Assembly (NCBI GenBank): GCA_046724655.1 | Contig: JBKOWY010000183.1 | Location: 1 to 8,061 of the forward strand | DNA: 8,061 nt | Origin: JALZAA01 sp046724655 | GTDB lineage: Bacteria > Actinomycetota > Acidimicrobiia > IMCC26256 > JACDBD01 | Direction of reading: 5' to 3' | In this document: one piece after another, positions 1 to 6,550 of the stretch | Layout of the letters: each line of letters begins with the position of its first letter | How positions within the stretch are numbered: position 1 is the stretch's first letter | Program-made: the position numbers and the translations under genes | Notes under the pieces: generated by a model | The model's input: the letters and a program-made list of their open reading frames with translations, nothing else | The model's database searches: none | What the model was told of the DNA's origin: nothing

Positions 1-252
1 CGGCGTCGCCTCGCGCCCGCCCCACTCCTTGGGCCAGTTGATCGCGGCCCAGCGACCCTCGTTCAGCCGCCGCTGCCAGTCCTTTCGTCGCTCCTGGCTG
101 CGCGACACGCTCGACGGCGCGCCGCCGGCGCGCCCGCCGGCTTGGTCCTCGTCACCACCCCAGTCGGCCAGGAACTTGGGCAGGTTCTCGTCGAGCCACG
201 CCCGGAGCTCGTCGCGAAACGCCAAGTCCTCCGGTGAGTAAGCGAAATCCAC
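1..252 (-). CDS. Acyl-CoA dehydrogenase, N-terminal part (cut by window edge)
   Basis: Only the first 84 residues are present; the gene continues past base 1. The product should be a flavoprotein that introduces a 2,3-double bond into an acyl-CoA, passing electrons to an electron-transfer flavoprotein. Seen: the opening DFAYSPEDLAFRDELRAWL (residues 2-20) is the usual first helix of the acyl-CoA dehydrogenase N-terminal domain, and WAAINWPKEWGGREATP (68-84) is the conserved loop seen in the roughly 400-residue actinobacterial members. A Gly/Ala-rich stretch lies between them (residues 31-46). The GTG at 252-250 was chosen because homologues begin with (M)DF; the frame stays open upstream but has no other ATG or GTG close by, and no clear ribosome binding site is visible. 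The gene is divergent from the dehydrogenase at 303. Paired dehydrogenases of this kind often form hetero-oligomers in actinobacteria, so the two may be partners (inference). FAD-binding and catalytic parts lie outside the window. Confidence 0.88.
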   Translation of the reverse strand, partial: MDFAYSPEDLAFRDELRAWLDENLPKFLADWGGDEDQAGGRAGGAPSSVSRSQERRKDWQRRLNEGRWAAINWPKEWGGREATP

Positions 253-302
253 GGCGCGAACACTAACATCCGTGTCAGGTTTCTCGGGGAGGCCGCGCTC
301 CG
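253..302. promoter_or_regulatory. Divergent promoter region between two acyl-CoA dehydrogenase genes
   Basis: This 50-base gap must carry the start signals for both divergent genes. For the + strand gene, GGGGAGG at 286-292 is a good ribosome binding site 10 bases before the TTG start. TAACAT at 264-269 fits a loose -10 hexamer for the + strand, but there is no convincing -35. The stretch ACACTAACATCCGTGT has matching ACAC/GTGT ends and could be a weak operator dyad for a TetR-type lipid regulator; this is speculative. No promoter for the minus-strand gene could be picked out. Confidence 0.4.
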
Positions 303-1397
303 TTGGACTTCACGTTTTCGGCCGATCAAGACGCGCTGCGCGACGCCGCGCGCTCGTTCCTGACGCGCGAAACCCCGGGTGACTACGTCCGTGCCATGGC
401 CGAGGACGAGCGCGGCTTCACCGACGACGTCTGGGAGAAGCTCGCCGCGCTCGGATGGCCCGGCCTGCTCGTTCCCGAGGCAAACGGTGGCCTCGGCCTC
501 GGTCTCGTCGACATGGCCGTCGTGATGGAAGAGATGGGACGTCTTCCCTTCCCGGGCCCGTTCTTCTCGTCCGCCGTGTTCGCCACGCTCGCGGCGACGC
601 GGCTCGAGGAGACCGACCTCCTCACGCAGCTGGCGTCGGGCGCGATCCGCGGAACGGTCGCGCTCGAAGAGCTCGGGCACGGTGATCCGGTCGACCGCGT
701 CCGCGCCCGCGCCCGGCGCAAAGGCGCCGACTGGATCGTGACCGGCCACAAGCCCGTCGTGCTCGACGGCCACACGGCCGACTGGGCGATCGTCGTCGCC
801 CGCACCGAGGACGGGCTCGGCTCGTTCCTGCTCGAAGCACCGCGGGGCGAGCCCGTCCCGACGATGGACCCAACCCGGAAGGCCGCCCGTCTCGTCCTCG
901 AGGAACGGCGCGCCGTTCCCATCGGTCCCCGTGGCGACCAGACGAACACCTGGCGGAGAGTCGTCGACGACGCCGCCGTCATGCTCGCAGCCGAGCTCAT
1001 CGGGGCGTCCGACGCCGCGCTCGAGCTGGCCACCGAGTACGCGAAGGCGCGCGTCCAGTTCGACCGACCGATCGCGAGCTTCCAGGCCATCCGGCACAAG
1101 GCCGTCGACATGTTGCACCGGCTCGAGCTGGCGCGCGTCGGCACGCACTACGCGGCCTGGGCGTCGGATGTCGACGACCCCGGCCGTGAGCGCGCCGCGG
1201 CGATGGCGAATGGATTCGTCGCCGAGGCGGCGGTGTTCATCTCGGCCGAGGACATCCAGATCCACGGAGGGGTCGGGTTCACGTGGGACTGCGACGCGCA
1301 CCTCTACTACAAGCGGGCCAAGATGAACGACGCCATGCTCGGCTACCAGGGCTGGCAGCGCCACCGGCTCGCCGATCTCGTGCTCGACCGCGCCTGA
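303..1397 (+). CDS. Acyl-CoA dehydrogenase family protein (short type)
   Basis: A 364-residue flavoprotein of the acyl-CoA dehydrogenase family, expected to form a 2,3-enoyl-CoA using FAD. Seen: N-terminal helical domain beginning MDFTFSADQDALRDAARSFL; the GWPGLLVPEANGGLGLGLVD segment (51-70); a reduced middle beta domain (about 115-210); and a C-terminal helical domain with KARVQFDRPIASFQAIRHKA (248-267), the flavin/dimer-contact motif, and IQIHGGVGFTWDCDAHLYYK (319-338). It is shorter than typical 380-400-residue members, as are many subunits of actinobacterial heteromeric dehydrogenases. In family members the residue after GFTW is usually the catalytic Glu; here it is Asp329. The TTG start fits the homologous N-terminus and has GGGGAGG 10 bases upstream. 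The gene is divergent from another dehydrogenase and is followed after 58 bases by a CoA-transferase on the same strand. Substrate unknown; family assignment firm. Confidence 0.93.
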   Translation: MDFTFSADQDALRDAARSFLTRETPGDYVRAMAEDERGFTDDVWEKLAALGWPGLLVPEANGGLGLGLVDMAVVMEEMGRLPFPGPFFSSAVFATLAATRLEETDLLTQLASGAIRGTVALEELGHGDPVDRVRARARRKGADWIVTGHKPVVLDGHTADWAIVVARTEDGLGSFLLEAPRGEPVPTMDPTRKAARLVLEERRAVPIGPRGDQTNTWRRVVDDAAVMLAAELIGASDAALELATEYAKARVQFDRPIASFQAIRHKAVDMLHRLELARVGTHYAAWASDVDDPGRERAAAMANGFVAEAAVFISAEDIQIHGGVGFTWDCDAHLYYKRAKMNDAMLGYQGWQRHRLADLVLDRA

Positions 1398-1406
1398 GAG
1401 ATCGGG

Positions 1407-1453
1407 TTTTGGCGTCGCTGACTACCGCTATTCGACACTCAGCGACGCCAAAA
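1407..1453. repeat. 15-bp perfect inverted repeat filling the dehydrogenase/CoA-transferase gap
   Basis: TTTTGGCGTCGCTGA at 1407-1421 is repeated as its exact reverse complement at 1439-1453, with a 17-base spacer. The flanks add a G-T and a G-C pair at most. The element fills nearly the whole 58-base gap and its right arm ends 2 bases before the ATG at 1456, so in RNA the stem would occupy the place where a ribosome binding site should be. There is no T-run after either arm on the appropriate strand, so it does not look like a classical intrinsic terminator. A dispersed palindromic (REP-like) repeat or an operator are alternatives. The repeat itself is certain; its role is not. Confidence 0.85.
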
Positions 1454-1455
1454 TC

Positions 1456-3132
1456 ATGGTTGTGACCTCCCTCAGGGACGCGGTCGAAGAGCACGTCCGG
1501 CCTGGTGACGCGCTGCACATCCTCGTCGGCCACACGCGCTGGACGGCAGCCGCTCGCGAGGTCGTCCGTCAGTGGTGGGGGAGAGACCCGCGCTTCACGC
1601 TCGTCATGTTGAGCCTTTCCACCCTCGGGACGCTCTTTTTCCGCGGCGGGCTGGTCGAGCGCGTCGTCACCGGCTATTCCGGCGACACGTTCCCGAACTT
1701 CACCCCCAACCCGATCTTCGCCCGCGCGTACGAACGGGGCGAGGTCGACGTCGAGCACTGGTCGTTCCTGACGTTCTCCCAGCGGCTCGAAGCTGCGGCG
1801 CGCAATCTTCCTGCTGTTGTCACGCGGTCGATCGCCGGCTCCTCGATGGAACAGAACGAGGCGTACACGCGCCTGCCGACGCCCTTCGGTGAGGCCGGGT
1901 TGCTCGCGCCGCTGGTGCCGGACGTCGCGTTGCTCCACGCCCCTATGGCGGACCGGCACGGGAACGTCGCGCTCCACCCACCGCTGCTCGAGGGCGTGTG
2001 GGGTGCGCTGGCCGCGCGGCGCGGCGCCATCGTGACCGTGGAGCAGGTCGTCGACGATCTCCGCCCGTGGTCGCACCTGGTGTGCATACCCGGACACCGC
2101 GTGCTCGCCGTCTGCGAAGCGACCATGGGTGCGCACCCGGGTGGCCTCTTCACGCGCGACCTGCCCGTCGCAGGCTACGGCGAGGACTATGACTTCTGGG
2201 TGGAGGCACGCGACGCATCGCGCGCCAAGGACTTCGACGACTGGATCCGGCACTGGGTGCTCGAGGTCGACGGACAGGACGAATACGTCGCTCGACTGGG
2301 CGACGACCGCATCGCGATCTTGCGGGCCAAGGCCGACCCGGACTCGTGGCGCGCCGACGAAGCCGCGCACGAACCAGACCTGGACGCCCCGCCGAACCGC
2401 TGGGAGATCGCGGCGGTGTACGGGGCCCGCCACCTCGCCGGACGCGTGCGCGCCCTCGGCGCGCACGCCGTGCTCGCGGGCGCGGGCGTCGCCAACCTGT
2501 CGGCGTGGCTCGGTGTCGCCCACGCCCAGTCGGCGGGATGCGACGTACAGCTCACGGCCGAGATCGGGCTGTGGGGATACGACCCGACACCGGCCGATCC
2601 CTTCGTCCTGAACCACCGGAACTTCCCGCGTTCGACGATGCTGGGAGACGCCGGGATCGTGCTCGGGACGCTCGTCGGCGGGCCCGGCACGACCACGATC
2701 GCGTGTCTCGGCGGCGCGCAGATCGACCGGTACGGAAACATCAACTCGACGCTGGTTCCCAGTGGCCCGTTCTTCGTGGGCTCGGGCGGCGGCAACGACG
2801 CCGCCAGCGTCGCGGCCGAGGCCGTCGTCGTCGCCACGTTGACGCCCGAGCGCACTCCGCCCGAGTGCGGTTACGTGACGTCACCGGGACGAAACGTGCG
2901 CGCTCTTGTGACCGATCTCGGGACCCTCGAGAAAACGGACGGTGACGAGCTGGTGCTCTCCGCGGTCCCGGCGGGGAGCGCGCTCGAGGACCGGGTCGGC
3001 GCCGCCCGTGCCGCGTGCGGCTGGGATCTCTCGGTCGCCGGCGAGGTGCGCGAGCTCAGCGCACCGACCGCCGACGAGATCGCGGCGCTCCGGCGCTGGG
3101 ACCCGCGTGGGTGGTTCCTGCGCGATCGTTAA
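1456..3132 (+). CDS. Fused alpha-beta family I CoA-transferase (IpdA/IpdB-like)
   Basis: A 558-residue protein that reads as two CoA-transferase halves in one chain. The N-terminal half (about 1-300) is alpha-like: RPGDALHI (15-22), the GTLFFRGGLVERVVTGYSGD region (58-77), and PDVALLHAPMADRHGNVAL (155-173). The C-terminal half (about 314-558) is beta-like: LAGAGVANLSAWLGVAHAQ (340-358), LTAEIGLWGY (366-375), GGAQIDRYGNIN (419-430), VGSGGGNDAAS (441-451) and a PTADEIAALRRWDPRG tail (537-552) like that of IpdB. The family moves CoA between acids or, as in mycobacterial IpdAB, opens a ring of a steroid-derived CoA ester. Glu369 in the beta half is the best candidate nucleophile. The start ATG lacks a ribosome binding site; GTG at 1462 is an alternative. 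It is probably co-transcribed with the dehydrogenase upstream, suggesting a shared catabolic route. The exact reaction and substrate cannot be given. Confidence 0.85.
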   Translation: MVVTSLRDAVEEHVRPGDALHILVGHTRWTAAAREVVRQWWGRDPRFTLVMLSLSTLGTLFFRGGLVERVVTGYSGDTFPNFTPNPIFARAYERGEVDVEHWSFLTFSQRLEAAARNLPAVVTRSIAGSSMEQNEAYTRLPTPFGEAGLLAPLVPDVALLHAPMADRHGNVALHPPLLEGVWGALAARRGAIVTVEQVVDDLRPWSHLVCIPGHRVLAVCEATMGAHPGGLFTRDLPVAGYGEDYDFWVEARDASRAKDFDDWIRHWVLEVDGQDEYVARLGDDRIAILRAKADPDSWRADEAAHEPDLDAPPNRWEIAAVYGARHLAGRVRALGAHAVLAGAGVANLSAWLGVAHAQSAGCDVQLTAEIGLWGYDPTPADPFVLNHRNFPRSTMLGDAGIVLGTLVGGPGTTTIACLGGAQIDRYGNINSTLVPSGPFFVGSGGGNDAASVAAEAVVVATLTPERTPPECGYVTSPGRNVRALVTDLGTLEKTDGDELVLSAVPAGSALEDRVGAARAACGWDLSVAGEVRELSAPTADEIAALRRWDPRGWFLRDR

Positions 3133-3137
3133 CGCAT

Positions 3138-3180
3138 GATGCGCTCCTCAACTTCGCCTGGCGAAGTTGAGGAGCGCATC
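3138..3180. repeat. Perfect 20-bp inverted repeat with 3-base loop after the CoA-transferase
   Basis: GATGCGCTCCTCAACTTCGC at 3138-3157 is followed by a CTG loop (3158-3160) and the exact reverse complement at 3161-3180. It starts 5 bases after the CoA-transferase stop codon. The right arm, read on the minus strand, encodes DALLNF near the end of the EAL remnant, so the left arm appears to be an inverted copy of that coding sequence. The RNA hairpin would be very stable and could stop transcription from either side, although no T-run follows on either strand. Origin by fold-back template switching, or an assembly or amplification artefact, are both possible. Confidence 0.88.
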
Positions 3181-3435
3181 GACGGGCTCCGGCTGGCCGA
3201 ACAGGAAGCCTTGACTGATCTCGATGCCCAAGCGGCGCAAGGCATCGGCCTCGGCTTCGGTCTCGACGCACTCGGCGATGATCCGACAGTCCGTGATCGT
3301 CGCGAAGTGATTGATGCCGGCGACGAGCGCCTGGCGGGCGGTGTCGTCGTCGATGCCACGCACCCAGGTCATGTCGAGCTTGATGTACGAAGGGCGCAGG
3401 GCGAGGATGTGCCGGAGGCTCGCGTACCCCGACGT
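3148..3435 (-). pseudogene. EAL-domain (cyclic-di-GMP phosphodiesterase) C-terminal remnant
   Basis: Reading the minus strand from 3435 to the TGA at 3150-3148 gives 95 codons that match only the last third or so of an EAL domain. Recognisable pieces in order: SGYASLRHILALRPSYIKLD (2-21; the Lys of the IKLD motif is a metal/substrate-site residue), VRGIDDDTARQALVAG (25-40), IIAECVETEAEADALRRLG (52-70; canonical AEGVET, here with Cys for Gly), and ISQGFLFGQPEP (73-84). An in-frame TGA (3438-3436) sits exactly where the preceding conserved DD.G part should be. None of the three frames upstream restores the EAL signature, so the N-terminal two thirds are lost rather than frameshifted. No start codon precedes the homology; the first ATG (3372) lies inside the domain. 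The 3' end runs into the 20-bp inverted repeat. A functional product is very unlikely. Confidence 0.8.
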
Positions 3436-3438
3436 TCA

Positions 3439-3498
3439 GCCGCCGTTCGGCGGCGGTTCGCCGTGCGCCGCCTCGCCCCCGGCGAGGCCGCCTATCCT
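3439..3498 (+). promoter_or_regulatory. GC-rich hairpins and candidate promoter before the ABC importer operon
   Basis: Two compact inverted repeats lie between the EAL remnant and the importer operon: GCCGCCG-TT-CGGCGGC at 3439-3454 and GCCTCGCC-CCC-GGCGAGGC at 3470-3488. TATCCT at 3493-3498 fits a TAnnnT -10 hexamer and would put a transcript start about 35 bases before the GTG at 3540. No good -35 is seen; the second inverted repeat occupies that position and could be an operator. The repeats are plain in the sequence; promoter and operator roles are inference, and they might instead be termination hairpins. Confidence 0.4.
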
Positions 3499-3539
3499 GC
3501 CGCCGACGGTAGAGACGGCGCCTGGAGCAGAGGGAGCGC

Positions 3540-4624
<1,085 letters not shown>

Positions 4625-4628
<4 letters not shown>

Positions 4629-5620
4629 GCACGCCCGTCGACGCTGCCGTCGATCTGGGGCCACCCGACGAGGTGACGCCGGCGCCCACAAGGCGCCGGG
4701 TCAGCCGGCGGGCGCGGGAAGCGGGGCTCGGCTACCTGTTGCTGCTGCCCGCGTTCGTCATCTTCGGCGTGTTCATCTTCTATCCGTTCTTCCGCAACTT
4801 CTACCTGGGCTTCTTCTCGACGCCACCCTTTCCCGGTCAGCCAAAGAACTACGTCGGCTTGGATCAGTACCGCGATGTGCTGTCATCGTCCGATTTCCTG
4901 GACAGCCTCAGGATCACCATCACGTTCGCGGTGATCACGGTGCCGGTGGGTATCGCGCTCGGCATCCTGCTCGCCGTCCTGGCCCACCAGAAGCTGAAGG
5001 GCATCGGGATCTACCGCACGTTCTTCTCGTCAACCGTCGCCACGTCGGTCGCGGTGGCGTCGGTGATCTTCGGGACGCTGCTGAGCCCGCAGGTCGGGCT
5101 GCTCCAAGGCATTCAGACCGAGCCGTCCATCCTCCAGAACGGCTCGCCGCTGATCGACATCAACCTGCCCGTGATACGCAGCTTCATCCCGTCGGTGGCG
5201 TTGACCGCGGTCGCGGTCACGACCATCTGGCTGAACCTTGGACTGAGCTTCATCCTGATGTCCGCCGGGCTCCAGTCGGTTCCCGACGAGCTCCAGGAGG
5301 CCGCCGAGATGGACGGCGCCGGGCCGTGGTCGCGCTTCTGGCGCGTCACGATCCCGCTCTTGTCACCGACGATCTTCTTCGCCTTCGTGGTCGGGTCGAT
5401 CTTCGCCTTCCAGACCTTCGGCCAGATCGACCTGCTTACGCCGCGCGGTGGCCCGCTGAAGTCGACCAACGTGCTGACGTACTTCATCTACGACCAGCTC
5501 CAGTTCGCCAAGAACGACGGCAAGGCGGCAGTGCTGGCTATTGCTCTGTTCGGCGTGACGCTGATCCTCACGCTCGTGCAGTTCCGGTTCCTCGAACGCC
5601 GGGTCTCGTATGAGCGCTGA
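4625..5620 (+). CDS. CUT1-type ABC importer permease (MalF/UgpA-like)
   Basis: A 331-residue inner-membrane permease, one of the two channel-forming subunits. A cytoplasmic N-terminal tail rich in Pro and Arg (1-34) precedes six hydrophobic segments, roughly at 35-57, 97-120, 131-153, 187-214, 245-265 and 300-321. The EAA loop that docks on the ATPase is clear at 225-248 (EAAEMDGAGPWSRF then VTIPLLSP), with the invariant Gly. YPFFRNFYLGFF (53-64) after the first segment is typical of MalF/UgpA-type permeases of about 300 residues; the large periplasmic insert of E. coli MalF is absent. The GTG start overlaps the ATPase stop by 4 bases, and GAGGAA at 4608-4613 is a plausible ribosome binding site 11 bases upstream. 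Its own stop overlaps the second permease by 11 bases if that gene starts at 5610. Family certain; transported substrate inferred only from the neighbouring binding protein. Confidence 0.94.
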
Positions 5621-6524
5621 CGCGATCACGCTCAAGGGCGCCGAGATGTCGGCCGAGGCCGGATCCGAGGTCGTGGCCGCACGACCAGGCAAGCGGGCAC
5701 GCCGGCTTCGGATCTTCGGGCGCTACGTGTTGCTGACGGTGCTCGCGTTCATCGTGCTGTTCCCGATCTACATCACGCTCGTGAACTCACTTTTGCGACC
5801 GAGCCAGATCGCGGCTCGCACGCCCACGTTCTTCCCGACGTCCCCGCAATGGCACACGTACGGCGACGCCTGGAGTGACGGCAATCTCGCGCGATACCTC
5901 GCGAACAGCGCGGTGGTGACGGTGCTCGTCACCGCCGGGCAGCTCACCGTGGCGACGCTGGCGGGATACGCATTCGCGTTCTTGCAGTTCCCGTTTCGCC
6001 GAGCGCTGTTCGTCTTGTTCCTCACGACGCTGATGGTGCCGTTCGAGATCACCGTCATCACCAATCTCTCGACCGTGAACACCCTGGGCTGGTACGACAG
6101 CTATCAGGGCTTGATCGTGCCGCTCCTTGCGACGGGCGCGCTGGGGTTCGGCGCCTTCCTCATGCGCCAGGCGTTCCTCCAGGTGCCGAAGGACCTGCAG
6201 GAAGCGGCGAAGCTCGACGGCTACGGCCATCTCCGCTTTCTGACGCGCGTGGCGATACCACTGGTTCGTCCGACGATGGCCGCGCTGGCGGTCTTCTCGT
6301 TCCTGGCGGCGTGGAACCAGTACCTGTGGCCCCTACTCGTGACGAAGGACGATCGCCTCCGAACGGTCCAGATCGGGCTCAAGCAGCTTCGGTCCACCAA
6401 CATCGACCAGATCAACGTCACGTTCGCCGGCACCGTGTTGGCGTTCCTTCCGCTCGTCATCTTGCTGCTCATCTTCCAGAAGCAGCTGGTGCGCGGACTA
6501 ACGGCCGGCGCTGTGAAAGGCTGA
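5610..6524 (+). CDS. CUT1-type ABC importer permease (MalG/UgpE-like)
   Basis: A 304-residue inner-membrane permease that pairs with the upstream one. A basic cytoplasmic tail (1-35) precedes six hydrophobic segments, roughly at 36-61, 98-125, 131-152, 166-189, 217-240 and 272-290. The EAA loop is at 198-220 (EAAKLDGYGHLRF then VAIPLVRP). SFLAAWNQYLWPL (230-242) and the end GLTAGAVKG are hallmarks of the MalG/UgpE side of CUT1 importers. Two starts are possible. ATG 5610 overlaps the previous gene by 11 bases but has no clear ribosome binding site. ATG 5646 would drop 12 residues, has AAGGG at 5634-5638 with 7-base spacing, and lies 25 bases after the previous stop. The longer form is listed; the shorter is at least as likely. 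Neither choice affects the membrane domain. The binding-protein gene follows after 26 bases. Confidence 0.93.
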   Translation: MSADAITLKGAEMSAEAGSEVVAARPGKRARRLRIFGRYVLLTVLAFIVLFPIYITLVNSLLRPSQIAARTPTFFPTSPQWHTYGDAWSDGNLARYLANSAVVTVLVTAGQLTVATLAGYAFAFLQFPFRRALFVLFLTTLMVPFEITVITNLSTVNTLGWYDSYQGLIVPLLATGALGFGAFLMRQAFLQVPKDLQEAAKLDGYGHLRFLTRVAIPLVRPTMAALAVFSFLAAWNQYLWPLLVTKDDRLRTVQIGLKQLRSTNIDQINVTFAGTVLAFLPLVILLLIFQKQLVRGLTAGAVKG

Positions 6525-6540
6525 CGACGCTCACGAGAAT

Positions 6541-6545
6541 AGGAG
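6541..6545 (+). promoter_or_regulatory. Strong ribosome binding site for the solute-binding protein
   Basis: AGGAG lies 5 bases before the ATG at 6551. It is the best ribosome binding site in the operon and fixes the start: the same frame is open back to 6311, but those codons lie inside the permease gene, and the residues after 6551 form a signal peptide. A strong site fits the usual need for more binding protein than channel subunits. Confidence 0.8.
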
Positions 6546-6550
6546 TACAG

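Noticed and set aside
63..1364. 433-codon open frame on the minus strand opposite the acyl-CoA dehydrogenase
   Set aside because: It covers both divergent dehydrogenase genes, has an Arg/Val/Asp-rich composition typical of antisense frames in high-GC DNA, and shows no recognisable domain.
1407..1453. Intrinsic terminator between dehydrogenase and CoA-transferase
   Set aside because: The stem is strong but no T-run follows it on either strand, and the two genes look like one transcription unit.
1279..2616. 445-codon open frame on the minus strand opposite the CoA-transferase
   Set aside because: The + strand frame has clear CoA-transferase motifs along its whole length; the antisense frame has none and runs into the dehydrogenase gene.
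3439..3488. CRISPR-like or tandem repeat array
   Set aside because: The GC-rich units are two different short dyads, with no repeated unit, regular spacing or cas gene.
6311..6550. Upstream extension of the binding protein by 80 codons
   Set aside because: These codons lie inside the second permease, and a strong ribosome binding site plus a signal peptide place the start at 6551.
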